A DNA stretch of 64,000 nucleotides, taken from assembly GCF_007679325.1 (NCBI RefSeq), contig NZ_VEGI01000001.1:682001-746000 (forward strand), written 5' to 3'. How positions within the stretch are numbered: position 1 is the first letter of the stretch; every line of letters begins with the position of its first letter. The notes under the pieces are model-generated. The model was not told the origin of the DNA, searched no databases, and saw only the letters and a program-made list of their open reading frames with translations. This document shows positions 27,605 through 37,167 of the stretch, one piece after another. Source of the stretch: Arthrobacter sp. U41. Lineage in GTDB: Bacteria > Actinomycetota > Actinomycetes > Actinomycetales > Micrococcaceae. The translations under genes and the position numbers were made by a program.

Positions 27605-27765
27605 CTGTACCGGATCCGCCAGAACCCCCGACAGCCCGGCAGCCGCCGTCGACCGCTGCCCCGCCGCTGTCTGGGGAAGTCGCCGCAGCGTGTGCCGCGA
27701 AATGTACAATGGAGCCTGGCATCCGCCCCCGACGGTCGAAGGACCCGACAGACGGCGGCGCCGCG

Positions 27766-27846
27766 CGCGAGTGGTGAAATTGGCAGACACGCAGGATTTA
27801 GGTTCCTGTGCCTTCGGGCGTGGGGGTTCAAGTCCCCCCTTGCGCA
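27766..27846 (+). tRNA. tRNA-Leu (anticodon TAG)
   Basis: The class II tRNA has acceptor GCGCGAG/CTTGCGC and D arm GTGGTGAAATTGGCAGAC. The anticodon stem CAGGA/TCCTG has loop TTTAGGT, followed by a long variable arm (TGCCTTCGGGCG) and a T arm GGGGG/CCCCC with TTCAAGT. CCA is not encoded. TACAAT at 27705-27710 is a candidate -10 box. Confidence 0.96.
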
Positions 27847-28294
27847 CACATTAGAGGGAGTCCCGGTCTTCGGACCGGGGCTCCCTTCCTGGTTAACCGC
27901 TCTTTCCGGGCTCTGCGGGTTATACGGGCGGCGGTCCGGGCACTTAGGCACGGACACGCCGGGAACGCCGGACCCAATGGCACGCGATCGTGATCAAAGG
28001 CGCCCCGGACGGCGAACGGAGGTGCCCGGGCCTACCCAGCCTAAAACCACAAAACCGCGCAAAACCGGGCCGAAATCACCCAAAAACAGGTCACATCAAG
28101 CCGCTAATCCGCCTCAGAATCCGGCACAAAGCGATCCAATAAAAAGAAATTCAATCCCGCACCCATCCATTTCTCCCGAGCCCCCGAATACCCATTGAGA
28201 CACCAACCAAGGGTCGGTGCCCACAAGTCGGAAAAGGGCCAAAGCGGCAACAGTTCGCCGCGGCAATGATCGGCACAACAAAGGAGAAACCGAA
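27847..28294 (+). other. 448-base gap between tRNA-Leu and fasciclin gene
   Basis: The gap begins with the tRNA terminator hairpin. It then becomes A/C-rich and G-poor on the plus strand: 28081-28200 has about 42 C against 17 G and 42 A. This composition resembles a Rho utilisation site. A Lys/Pro-rich open frame crosses it but has no supported start. The last 20 bases hold the AAGGAG ribosome site of the fasciclin gene. Confidence 0.5.
27855..27886 (+). terminator. Hairpin after tRNA-Leu
   Basis: A 14-base arm (27855-27868) pairs with 27873-27886 (one G-T pair) around a TTCG tetraloop, nine bases after the tRNA. There is no T-run. It could be a terminator or a 3' processing barrier. Confidence 0.6.
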
Positions 28295-28969
28295 ATGCAG
28301 ACCATCAAGCGCACGACTCTTTCCGTTGCAGGAATCGCTGCTGCAGCCATGCTCAGCCTCACCGCCTGCGGCGGATCCACCACCGCGGCACCCAACTCCT
28401 CGGCCCCGGCCTCCGCGCCGATGGAATCGAGCATGGCACCGTCGCCGTCCGCCAGCTCGGCAGCAGCCATGGATCCGGCCGCCAACCTCGTCGGTTCCGG
28501 CTGCGCAGCCTACGCCGAGCAGGTTCCCAGCGGCGCCGGCTCCGTCTCCGGAATGGCCCTCGACCCGGTAGCGGTCGCGGCGTCCAACAACCCGATCCTC
28601 ACCACGCTGACCGCCGCAGTTTCCGGCAAGCTCAACCCGAAGGTCGATCTGGTGGACACCCTGAACGGCAGCGAGTTCACGGTCTTCGCACCGACGGATG
28701 ACGCCTTCAAGAAGATCGACGCCGCCACGATCGAAACGCTGAAGACGGACGATGCCCTGCTCAGCAAGATCCTGACCTACCACGTAGTCCCCGGCAAGAT
28801 CAGCCCGGACGAGATCGTCGGCACCCACAAGACGGTCCAGGGCGGTTCCGTGACGGTGACCGGCACCAAGGACGCCCTCAAGGTTGACAGCGCCAACGTC
28901 GTCTGCGGCGGCGTTATGACCGCCAACGCCACGGTCTACATGGTGGACTCCGTCCTGATGCCCAAGTAG
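28295..28969 (+). CDS. Fasciclin (FAS1) domain lipoprotein
   Basis: The 224-residue protein starts at ATG 28295 after AAGGAG. It has a lipoprotein signal ([14 protein letters not shown], lipobox LTAC) and a Ser/Ala/Pro linker to about residue 60. One FAS1 domain follows ([45 protein letters not shown]). It resembles mycobacterial MPT70/MPT83-type surface adhesion proteins. The bound partner is unknown. A strong terminator follows directly. Confidence 0.95.
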   Translation: MQTIKRTTLSVAGIAAAAMLSLTACGGSTTAAPNSSAPASAPMESSMAPSPSASSAAAMDPAANLVGSGCAAYAEQVPSGAGSVSGMALDPVAVAASNNPILTTLTAAVSGKLNPKVDLVDTLNGSEFTVFAPTDDAFKKIDAATIETLKTDDALLSKILTYHVVPGKISPDEIVGTHKTVQGGSVTVTGTKDALKVDSANVVCGGVMTANATVYMVDSVLMPK

Positions 28970-29025
28970 GCTCCGCTGAACGCTCCTGCTGCGATTCCAG
29001 CCTGACTCACTGGACCATCCGGGAG

Positions 29026-29062
29026 AAACGAAGGCCCGCACCCCTGGTGCGGGCCTTCGTTT
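29026..29062 (+). terminator. Strong terminator after fasciclin gene
   Basis: A perfect 17-bp stem (29026-29042 with 29046-29062) with a 3-base loop ends in TTT. It lies 57 bases after the stop codon. Confidence 0.85.
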
Positions 29063-29194
29063 GTGCCTGCCGCGGCCGGTGGACCGGGCGCGGCCCGCGG
29101 CGCCGCCTGGCTCCCAGCTACCGCCCGGGTGGGTCAACTAGAATGAGCCTGTTCCGCAGCCGGCGGTCCATCCAGTCCCTGAGGTGATAACCGA

Positions 29195-30940
29195 GTGCCC
29201 AAAAGTACAGTGCCCAGCCGCGCCCTGCGCCGCAGCAGACTGCAGGCCAGCAGACTGCAAGCCAGCGGAGCGCGGACCGGCGCAGTGCGCCGCATCGCGG
29301 CCGGTATGGCCGTGCTCCTGACACTGCCGCTCGCCGCCTGCACCGGAACCCCCGGCCCCGGCCCGGCCTCCGCCACCGCCTCGCCCAGCTCCTCGGATGC
29401 CGCCCCCGACGCGGTGTTCAACTTCGGCACCGCGTCCCAGCCGCTCGGACTGGATCCGGCTGTAGTCTCCGATATCGAGTCCTACCGGATCACACGCCAG
29501 GTCCTTGAGGGACTGGTCGGCGTGGACCAGACCACGGGACAGCCCACGCCGCTGCTGGCCACCGAATGGACCACCAGCGCTGAAGGCCGCTCGTACACGT
29601 TCAAGCTCCGCGAGAAGGTGACGTTCCAGGACGGGACGGCCTTCAACGCCGCGGCCGTCTGCAGCAACTTTGACCGCTGGTTCAAGTTCCCCGAGGCGCT
29701 CCGGAAGCAGGCTCCCGGGACCACCTTCAAGGGCGTTTTCAAGGCCCACGCCGATCAGGCATCCCTGTCCATCTACAAGGGATGCACCGCGCTGGCACCG
29801 GACAACGTCCGGATCGACCTGACCCAGCCCTTCACCGGATTCCTGCAGGCCCTCACGCTGCCCGCCTTCGCCATCTCCTCGCCCCAGGCCCTTGCGGCCA
29901 AAAACGCCGACGAGCTGAACCAGAGCCGCGACGGCCAGCCCGTCTCCGCCTACGGGCTCCATCCGGTGGGAACCGGCCCCTACGTCTTTGATTCCTGGGA
30001 TCCGAGCAGCATCACGCTCTCCAGCAACAAGGACTACTGGGGCGACAAAGGCCAGATCGGCACCATCAACTTTGTCACCTACGATCACACCCAGACCCGC
30101 ATGCAGGCCCTGCTCGACGGCAAAATCGACGCGTACGACGCCGTGACCATCGGCAACTTCGACCAGCTGGTCAAACGCGGACAGCAGATCGTCCAGCGGG
30201 ATCCGTTCTCCGTCATGTACGTCGGCATGAACCAGGAAGTGCCCATCCTGGGCGACATCAAGGTCCGTCAGGCGATCGAAATGGCGCTGGACAAGGGCCT
30301 GCTGATCCGCAGGTTCTTCATTGACAACACCGCCGAGGCCACGCAATTCGTCCCGCCCAAGCTCAGCGGCTTCAACAACAACGCGCCCGCCCTGGGGCAC
30401 AACCCGGCGAAAGCCAAGGAGTTGCTTGCCGAGGCCGGCTACAACGGGCAGGAACTGAAGTTCTACTACCCGTTGAACGTCACCAGGCCCTACCTCCCGA
30501 CGCCGGAAAAGGTCTACGCGGAAATCAGCAAGCAGCTGACCGCCGTCGGGCTGAACATCAAACCGGTGCCCGTGGAGTGGTCCGACGGCTACCTCCAGAA
30601 GGTCACGTCCCCCGGGGACCACGCCCTCCACCTTCTGGGCTGGAACGGCTCCTACGCTGATCCGGACAACTTCGTCGGCCCGCTTTTCGGCGAGAACACC
30701 GGCGAGTTCGGCTACCAGGACCCGCAGGTCTTTTCCAAGATCTCCCGGGCCCGCGGCCTGCCCGACGGCGAGGAGCGGACCGCGGAGTACCAGACCATCA
30801 ACGCGCAGATCGCCGCCTCGGTCCCCGCCGTGCCCATCGCTTTCCCGATCTCGGCCCTGGCCCTTTCCGACCGGGTGGTGAAGTACCCGGCGTCGCCCGT
30901 TCTCAACGAAGTTTTCACAAAGGTGGAGCTAAAGCCTTGA
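29195..30940 (+). CDS. ABC transporter substrate-binding lipoprotein (family 5, peptide type)
   Basis: The 581-residue protein has a basic N-terminus and a lipobox (LLTLPLAAC). The DppA/OppA-type solute-binding fold follows, with NFGTASQPLGLDPAVVSDIES, YTFKLREKVTFQDGTAFNAAAV, YGLHPVGTGPYVFDSWD and VRQAIEMALDKGLLIRRFF. It should deliver peptides or another oligomeric ligand to a permease, but no permease or ATPase gene is adjacent. The start is GTG 29195 with GAGGTGA upstream. A 15-base direct repeat in the signal region gives RLQASRLQAS. Confidence 0.93.
   Translation: MPKSTVPSRALRRSRLQASRLQASGARTGAVRRIAAGMAVLLTLPLAACTGTPGPGPASATASPSSSDAAPDAVFNFGTASQPLGLDPAVVSDIESYRITRQVLEGLVGVDQTTGQPTPLLATEWTTSAEGRSYTFKLREKVTFQDGTAFNAAAVCSNFDRWFKFPEALRKQAPGTTFKGVFKAHADQASLSIYKGCTALAPDNVRIDLTQPFTGFLQALTLPAFAISSPQALAAKNADELNQSRDGQPVSAYGLHPVGTGPYVFDSWDPSSITLSSNKDYWGDKGQIGTINFVTYDHTQTRMQALLDGKIDAYDAVTIGNFDQLVKRGQQIVQRDPFSVMYVGMNQEVPILGDIKVRQAIEMALDKGLLIRRFFIDNTAEATQFVPPKLSGFNNNAPALGHNPAKAKELLAEAGYNGQELKFYYPLNVTRPYLPTPEKVYAEISKQLTAVGLNIKPVPVEWSDGYLQKVTSPGDHALHLLGWNGSYADPDNFVGPLFGENTGEFGYQDPQVFSKISRARGLPDGEERTAEYQTINAQIAASVPAVPIAFPISALALSDRVVKYPASPVLNEVFTKVELKP
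29234..29263 (+). repeat. 15-base tandem repeat in signal-peptide region
   Basis: Two copies of AGCAGACTGCAGGCC (14 of 15 bases identical) encode the repeated RLQAS in the n-region of the peptide-binding lipoprotein. Confidence 0.7.
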
Positions 30941-31019
30941 CGGACGGGGCCAATTTCAGTAAGAGGCCGGTGCGGGATATTCTGTGACAGCCAGACCCGC
31001 TGCTAATCGGAGACTGATT

Positions 31020-32525
31020 GTGACTTTCATTTCCAAGACCCAACATGCCGACGTCGTCCTGATTGGTGGCGGCATCATGAGCGCCACGCTCGGTGCCTTC
31101 CTGAAGCAGCTCGAGCCGAACTGGACGATCTCCCTCTTCGAGAAGCTGGATGAGCCGGGTCTGGAGAGCTCCGACCCCTGGAACAACGCCGGCACCGGAC
31201 ATGCGGCGCTGTGTGAGCTTAATTACTCCCCCGCCGCCAAAGACGGCTCGGTGGACCCCGCGAAGGCGCTCCTCATCAACGAGCAGTTCCAGCTGTCGCG
31301 CCAGTTCTGGTCCCACCTGGTCACGAACGGCATGATCGGCTCCCCCAAGGGCTTCATCAACACCGTGCCGCACATGAGCTTTGTGATCGGCGAGGACAAC
31401 ACCAAGTTCCTGCGCACCCGTTATGAGGCGCTCAAGCCGAACCCGTTGTTCCGCTCGATGGAATACTCCGAGGACCACGCCCAGATCGCCAAGTGGGCCC
31501 CGTTGATCGTCAAGGGCCGCGACCCGAAGCAGCGCATCGCCGCCACCCGCGCCGCGGAAGGGACCGACGTCGACTTCGGCGCCCTGACCCGCGAGCTGAC
31601 CACCTACCTCGGCAACAACGGCGTGGAGGTCAACTACGGCCACGACGTTTCCGGCATCAAGCGCGCCCCCGGCGGCGGCTGGGACCTGTCGATCAAGCAC
31701 CCCAGGTCCGGCGAACACGGTTCGATCCGCGCGAAGTTCGTCTTCGTCGGCGCCGGCGGCGGGGCCTTGCACCTGCTGCAGGCCTCCGGCATTCCGGAAA
31801 GCAAAGGCTACGGCGGTTTCCCCGTCTCCGGCCAGTTCTTCCGCTGCACCGACGAGACGCTCGCGGCCCAGCACAGCGCCAAGGTCTACGGCCAGGCCTC
31901 CGTCGGCGCCCCGCCCATGTCCGTCCCGCACCTGGACACCCGCTACGTCAACGGCAAGCGATCCCTGCTGTTCGGCCCGTACGCCGGCTTCTCCACGAAC
32001 TTCCTCAAGAACGGCTCCTACCTGGACCTGCCGCTGTCCATCCGGCCTTCCAACATCATCCCGATGCTGGCCGTGGCCAAGGACAACATGGACCTCACCG
32101 CTTACCTGGTGAAGGAAGTCGCCAAGCGGCACGGCGCCAAGGTGGAAGCCCTGCGCGAGTACTACCCCGCGGCACAGGACGGCGACTGGGAACTCATCAC
32201 CGCCGGCCAGCGTGTACAGATCATCAAGAAGGATCCGAAGAAGGGCGGCGTGCTCCAGTTCGGCACCGAAGTCATCGCCGGCCGCGACGGCTCCATCGGC
32301 GCCCTGCTGGGTGCGTCCCCGGGCGCGTCCACCGCAGTGCCCATCATGATCGAACTGCTCCAGAAGTCCTTCCCCAAGCAGTTCAAGGGGTGGCAGTCCA
32401 AGTTCAAGGAGATGATGCCCGGCTACGGCGTCAAGCTCAACGAGAACCCGGACCTCGCCGCCCGGCTCGAGGCCGACACCGCCAAGGCACTGCAGCTGGA
32501 CACGGTCAACGCCGCACGCGGCTGA
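31020..32525 (+). CDS. mqo: Malate:quinone oxidoreductase
   Basis: Mqo oxidises malate to oxaloacetate and passes electrons to the quinone pool at the inner face of the membrane. It replaces or complements malate dehydrogenase in many actinobacteria. The protein (501 residues from GTG 31020, with GGAGA upstream) has FAD-binding [19 protein letters not shown]. Family blocks include [43 protein letters not shown] and [13 protein letters not shown]. An upstream in-frame GTG (30984) adds 12 non-conserved residues. Confidence 0.97.
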   Translation: MTFISKTQHADVVLIGGGIMSATLGAFLKQLEPNWTISLFEKLDEPGLESSDPWNNAGTGHAALCELNYSPAAKDGSVDPAKALLINEQFQLSRQFWSHLVTNGMIGSPKGFINTVPHMSFVIGEDNTKFLRTRYEALKPNPLFRSMEYSEDHAQIAKWAPLIVKGRDPKQRIAATRAAEGTDVDFGALTRELTTYLGNNGVEVNYGHDVSGIKRAPGGGWDLSIKHPRSGEHGSIRAKFVFVGAGGGALHLLQASGIPESKGYGGFPVSGQFFRCTDETLAAQHSAKVYGQASVGAPPMSVPHLDTRYVNGKRSLLFGPYAGFSTNFLKNGSYLDLPLSIRPSNIIPMLAVAKDNMDLTAYLVKEVAKRHGAKVEALREYYPAAQDGDWELITAGQRVQIIKKDPKKGGVLQFGTEVIAGRDGSIGALLGASPGASTAVPIMIELLQKSFPKQFKGWQSKFKEMMPGYGVKLNENPDLAARLEADTAKALQLDTVNAARG

Positions 32526-32610
32526 CGCCCGCCGGGTTGGAGCCGTTTTGATCGCTGTGCAGCTTTGATCCCGTCGAATCACGTCCGCCGACCCATCAGG
32601 AGACCATAAG

Positions 32611-35600
32611 ATGTTCCGGCTCGCAAAGCTGTCGCTGGCAAACCGGGCCCTGATCGCGCTGATCACCGTCTTCGCGTCGGTGTTCGGCGTGATTACGATG
32701 TCCTCGCTCAAGCAGGAGCTCATCCCGTCCATCGAGTTTCCGCAGATCACGGTCATCACCTCGATGCCGGGAGCCTCGCCCGAAGTCGTGGACAAGCAGG
32801 TCAGCGCTCCGCTGGAAACGGCCCTCAAAGGCGTCGAAGGCCTGGAGTCGACGTCGTCCACCTCCCGCAACGGCGTTTCCCAGATCAGCCTGTCTTTCAC
32901 CTATGGTTCGAACCTTGACCGGGCACGGAACCAGATCGACCGGGCCATCTCCAACGCCAAGCGGTCGCTGCCGGACGACGTCGAGCCCCAGGCCATCGCG
33001 GGCAGCATCAGCGATTTCCCGATCGTGTTCCTCGCCGTCTCCTCCGACAAGCCCCTCAGCGAGCTGAACGCCGATCTCGCCCGGCTCACCGTCCCGCAGC
33101 TGCAGAAGCTCGACGGCGTCCGCGGCGCCGAGGTGACCGGCGGCGCCACGCAGCACATCAAAATCCTGCCCCGGCCCGCGGCCATGGCTGCCTCCGCCGC
33201 CAGCGTCCAGTCCATCCGCGATGCGCTGACGAACAACGGGGACCTGGTTCCGGCCGGGACCATCGAGGACCAGGGCAAGACGCTGTCGCTGCAGATCGGC
33301 AGCCCGGTGGACTCGCTCGACGCCATCAAGGCGCTCCCGCTGGGCGGCGCCGGCAAAGCCGCAACGATCGGCGGCGTCGCCGACGTCAGCATCGCCGAGG
33401 ACGCCCGCACCTCGATCACCCGGACCAACGGCAAGGAAACCCTGGCCCTGTCCGTCACGAAGAAACCCGAAGGCGATACGGTCGGCATCTCCCACGCGGT
33501 GAAGGACGCCCTCCCCCAGCTCGAAGCCGAACTCGGCTCCAACGCCCGGTTCACGCCGATCTTCGACCAGGCGCCGTTCATCGAAAAGTCCATCAAGGAC
33601 CTCACCACGGAGGGCTTGCTGGGCCTGGGCTTCGCCGTCGGAGTGATCCTGGTGTTCCTGATGTCCGTCCGCGCCACCCTGGTGACGGCCGTTTCCATTC
33701 CCCTGTCCCTGCTGATCACGTTTATCGGGCTCTCGGCCACGGGCTACTCGTTGAACATCCTGACCCTCGGCGCCCTCACCATCGCGATCGGCCGCGTGGT
33801 GGACGACTCAATCGTGGTGATTGAGAACATCAAACGCCACCTGAGCTACGGCGAGGCGAAGATCACCGCGATCCAGACGTCCATCCGCGAGGTGGCCGGC
33901 GCCATCACGGCGTCCACCCTCACCACGGTGGCCGTCTTCCTGCCGATCGCCTTTGTGGCCGGCCTGGCCGGTGAGCTGTTCCGCCCGTTCGCGCTGACGG
34001 TCACCATCGCCCTGCTGTCCTCGCTGCTTGTCTCCCTGACAATCGTGCCGGTGCTGGCCTACTGGTTCCTGCGGAACCCCGCCGAAAATTCGGCCGCAGC
34101 CAGTAGCGCCGCAGCCCCGGACACGGTTCCGGACGCCACAGTTTCGGACGCCACGGGCCGTGAGACCGCCGCCCGGGAGATGACCGCCCGGGAGATCGCG
34201 GCGAAGGCCCACGAGGCCGAGCAACGCACCGTCCTGCAGCGCGGCTACCTCCCGGTTCTGACCAAAACCCAGAAGCACCCGGTGGTGACCCTCATTGCGG
34301 CGGCGCTGGTGCTGGGCGCCACCGCCGCCATGACCCCGCTGCTGGCCACCGACCTGCTGGGCAGCTCCGGCGAAAACAGCATGACGGTCCGGCAGGCCCT
34401 GCCCGCCGGCACCAGCCTGTCCGAAGCCAGCGCTGCTGCGGTCAAGGTGGAGGACGTCCTGCGGGAGATCGACGGCGTTAAGGACGTCCAGGTCACCACC
34501 GGCAACGCCCAGACCGGGTTCTCCGCGCTGCTGTCCTCCGGCGCCTCCAACTCCACCTTCACCGTGGTGACCGAGGAGAAGGCCAACCAGGCCCGGCTCA
34601 AGGACACCGTCCGCAGCCAGCTGGCCGGCGTCCCCGATTCCGGCAAGATCACGGTGGGCTCGCAGCAGGGCGGGTTCGGCACGTCGTCCACCGTGGACAT
34701 CACCCTCAAGGCCGCCACCACCGCCGATCTCCGGACCGCGAGCGACGCCATGGTCAAGGCCATGGACGGCGTCCCCGGTGCATCCGAGGTGGCCACGAAC
34801 CTGGCCGCCAGCCAGCCCGTGGTCCAGGTCAAGGTGGACCGCGCCAAAGCCGTCGCCGCCGGCCTGACCGAGGAACAAGTGGCAGGCGTGCTCGCCTCCA
34901 CCATCAGCCCGATCCCTGCCGGAACCGTGCGCATCGACACCAACGACTTCCCGGTTCGCATCGGTGAAGGCACCCGCTTCACGAGCATCGACGCCGTCAA
35001 GCGGACCCCGCTGCCGACGGCGGCCGGTCCCGTGCCGCTGTCCAGCATCGCCTCCGTGGAACAGGTGGATGTCCCCGTCTCCATCACCGCCAGCAACGGC
35101 CAGCGGACCGCACGCGTGTCCGTCACGCCGTCGGGCGCCAACCTCGGCGCGGTGAGCACCGAAGTGCAGGCCCGGCTCAAGACAGTCCAGTTGCCGCCGG
35201 GCGTCACCGCGGAGATCGGTGGAGCCACCACCCAGCAGGCCGAATCGTTCTCCCAGCTCGGCCTCGCGCTGCTGGCGGCCATCGCGATCGTCTACGTGAT
35301 CATGGTGGCCACGTTCAAGTCGCTCGTCCAGCCGCTGATCCTGCTGGTCTCGGTGCCCTTCGCGGCCACCGGCGCCATCGGCCTGCTGCTGATCACCGGG
35401 GTGCCGCTTGGACTGCCTGCACTTATCGGCATGCTGATGCTGGTGGGCATCGTGGTCACAAACGCTATTGTGCTGATCGACCTCATCAACCAGTACCGCC
35501 AGCCGCGGAACGGCGAACCCGGCATGAACGTGGCGGACGCGATCACACACGGCGCGCGCCAGCGCCTCCGGCCCATCCTGATGACGGCGCTGGCCACCGT

Positions 35601-35931
35601 GTTCGCCCTGACGCCGATGGCCCTGGGCCTGACCGGCGGCGGAGGTTTTATCTCGCAGCCGCTCGCCATCGTGGTGATCGGCGGCCTGATCTCCTCCACC
35701 GCGCTGACCCTGGTCCTGGTGCCCGTGCTGTACCGGCTGGTCGAGGGCCGGCGCGAACGGAAGGCCGCAGCGCGTACAGGAGACGGTCCTGGTAATGGTG
35801 CTGCTGCGGGGGCGGATGCCGGCCCGGCCCGTGCCGGTGCCCGTGGCCGCCGGGCGGCTCCCGGGGCTGTCCCGGACGACTTCCCGGACGACCTGCCCGA
35901 GGACGCGCCCGTTCCCACCGGCTCGCACTAG
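32611..35931 (+). CDS. RND (HAE1/AcrB-type) efflux permease
   Basis: The 1106-residue protein has the full duplicated RND architecture: a TM helix at 10-30, a porter domain, a TM block (about 335-485), a second half starting near 555, and a second TM block (about 885-1040). The proton-relay pair is present in AIGRVVDDSIVVIENIKRH (about 391-409). Residues 490-540 form an Ala/Thr/Glu-rich linker unlike Gram-negative AcrB. The C-terminal 60 residues are Gly/Ala/Arg-rich and disordered. No membrane-fusion or outer-membrane partner is adjacent, as expected for a Gram-positive HAE1-like pump. The substrate is unknown. Confidence 0.93.
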   Translation: MFRLAKLSLANRALIALITVFASVFGVITMSSLKQELIPSIEFPQITVITSMPGASPEVVDKQVSAPLETALKGVEGLESTSSTSRNGVSQISLSFTYGSNLDRARNQIDRAISNAKRSLPDDVEPQAIAGSISDFPIVFLAVSSDKPLSELNADLARLTVPQLQKLDGVRGAEVTGGATQHIKILPRPAAMAASAASVQSIRDALTNNGDLVPAGTIEDQGKTLSLQIGSPVDSLDAIKALPLGGAGKAATIGGVADVSIAEDARTSITRTNGKETLALSVTKKPEGDTVGISHAVKDALPQLEAELGSNARFTPIFDQAPFIEKSIKDLTTEGLLGLGFAVGVILVFLMSVRATLVTAVSIPLSLLITFIGLSATGYSLNILTLGALTIAIGRVVDDSIVVIENIKRHLSYGEAKITAIQTSIREVAGAITASTLTTVAVFLPIAFVAGLAGELFRPFALTVTIALLSSLLVSLTIVPVLAYWFLRNPAENSAAASSAAAPDTVPDATVSDATGRETAAREMTAREIAAKAHEAEQRTVLQRGYLPVLTKTQKHPVVTLIAAALVLGATAAMTPLLATDLLGSSGENSMTVRQALPAGTSLSEASAAAVKVEDVLREIDGVKDVQVTTGNAQTGFSALLSSGASNSTFTVVTEEKANQARLKDTVRSQLAGVPDSGKITVGSQQGGFGTSSTVDITLKAATTADLRTASDAMVKAMDGVPGASEVATNLAASQPVVQVKVDRAKAVAAGLTEEQVAGVLASTISPIPAGTVRIDTNDFPVRIGEGTRFTSIDAVKRTPLPTAAGPVPLSSIASVEQVDVPVSITASNGQRTARVSVTPSGANLGAVSTEVQARLKTVQLPPGVTAEIGGATTQQAESFSQLGLALLAAIAIVYVIMVATFKSLVQPLILLVSVPFAATGAIGLLLITGVPLGLPALIGMLMLVGIVVTNAIVLIDLINQYRQPRNGEPGMNVADAITHGARQRLRPILMTALATVFALTPMALGLTGGGGFISQPLAIVVIGGLISSTALTLVLVPVLYRLVEGRRERKAAARTGDGPGNGAAAGADAGPARAGARGRRAAPGAVPDDFPDDLPEDAPVPTGSH

Positions 35932-36056
35932 CAGCCCGCGGGCCGGCGTCCTGGCGGACGGTGTAGTACGCCGCCAGCTCCGCCGAGCCGCTCTCTGGCG
36001 AGAAGGTCTGCACCACCCCTGCGGGCTGCAGTAGTAGTTAGCAAGGGCAGCGGGGT

Positions 36057-37073
36057 TTAGCCCCGCGTAGCCATGGCTAGGGACACCGTGGCGTAGGCCA
36101 AGGCGCCCGTCATCTCCTGAAGCAGTTCGGTGTCGGTGTTGCCGATGGTGTCGCAGGCTCGGTGGTAGCACGGATCGAGGTCCTGGCCTGCCGTGCCGCC
36201 GTAGGACTGCGCCTGGGCGTCGGACTTCTTTTCCTCATCACCGCTGAACAGGCCGCCGGCGGGAATCCCGGCCTGCAGGAACGCGTCGTAGTCGGAGTCG
36301 CCGGCTTCGAAGGGTGTGGTTTCCGCCGGCAGCGAGTTCGCCTCGAAGAAGCGGAAGAAGACGTCCTCGATCTCCTTGGAGCCCTCCGGCCCGCCGTCAC
36401 CGAAATCGGACCCGTCGCCGTCGTGGAAGGACCGTATACCGTTCGGAGAGGCCGCCATGTCCACGTTCAGGTTCGCCAGGGTCCCGTCCTTTTCGGCGTT
36501 GCTGAGCTGGTCGACGTAGTGCTGGGAACCGTAGAGTCCGTCCTCTTCAGCACCCCAGAACGCGAAGACCACCCGGTTGGCTGGGGTGATCCCGGCTTCC
36601 TTGAACCACAGGGCGGTCTCCAGGACGGCAGCGACGCCGCTGGCGTTGTCGTTGATGCCCGGACCCCTGCGTACGGAGTCCAGATGGCCGCCCACCACCA
36701 CGGTGTTGGCGGCGCTGCCCCCGGTCTCGGCAAGAATATTGAAGCTCTCCACCTGGTCCCGGTTCCTGCGGTTCTCCTCGAAGGTGAAGGTCTGCCGGAC
36801 GGGCGTGTACCCGGCCGCGCGCAACTGTTCCTCGACGTAGCGGGCGGATGCCTCATACCCGGAGGTCCCCGTCGCGCGGTTTCCATCGTTGTTATCAGCG
36901 ATCCGCTGCAGCGCCTCGAGGTGGTCACTCAGTCCCCGGGTCGTGAAGGCCTCCAGCACTGCCCGCGCGTCCGGACCGTCTCCCGGCTCCAGCCGCCGGG
37001 CGGTGCACGCGAAGGACAAGAGGCTGACGGCAACCAGGATTGCCACCGCGGTCCGTCCGAGTTTCTTCGTCAT
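36057..37073 (-). CDS. M28-family zinc aminopeptidase, secreted
   Basis: The 338-residue protein has an N-terminal signal (TAVAILVAVSLLSFAC, possible lipobox SFAC). Its M28 peptidase domain resembles Streptomyces aminopeptidases. Zinc ligands and catalytic residues are visible in VVGGHLDSVRRGPGINDNASG, FAFWGAEEDGLYGSQHY, NLNVDMAA and CYHRACDT. It should remove N-terminal residues from peptides outside the membrane. The gene is convergent with the RND pump, and only 125 bases separate their stops. Confidence 0.93.
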   Translation of the reverse strand: MTKKLGRTAVAILVAVSLLSFACTARRLEPGDGPDARAVLEAFTTRGLSDHLEALQRIADNNDGNRATGTSGYEASARYVEEQLRAAGYTPVRQTFTFEENRRNRDQVESFNILAETGGSAANTVVVGGHLDSVRRGPGINDNASGVAAVLETALWFKEAGITPANRVVFAFWGAEEDGLYGSQHYVDQLSNAEKDGTLANLNVDMAASPNGIRSFHDGDGSDFGDGGPEGSKEIEDVFFRFFEANSLPAETTPFEAGDSDYDAFLQAGIPAGGLFSGDEEKKSDAQAQSYGGTAGQDLDPCYHRACDTIGNTDTELLQEMTGALAYATVSLAMATRG

Positions 37074-37167
37074 GTGGGCAGCCTCCAGGCTACGAAGATA
37101 GCGCCCCGGCCGCTCCAGAGGAAGAGTAAGGCCTCACTTAGTGCGAACAGGCCTAGTGCGAACAGGC

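Noticed and set aside
23020-27846. tRNA-Lys and tRNA-Leu as integration sites of a mobile element
   Set aside because: No integrase, no duplicated tRNA end and no phage-like genes lie nearby.
27976-28198. A Lys/Pro-rich frame of about 73 codons downstream of tRNA-Leu
   Set aside because: It has no ribosome site, and its composition follows directly from the A/C-rich DNA. I could not support it as a gene.
30915-32900. A 661-codon minus-strand frame opposite mqo
   Set aside because: It is the antisense shadow of mqo, with no family features.
35951-35977. CTGGCGG/CCGCCAG hairpin between the convergent RND pump and M28 genes as a terminator
   Set aside because: The stem is only seven base pairs with a 13-base loop and no T-run, too weak to assert in GC-rich DNA.
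33808-36171. A 787-codon minus-strand frame opposite the RND pump
   Set aside because: Gln/His/Gly-rich antisense translation. The RND motifs prove the plus strand codes.
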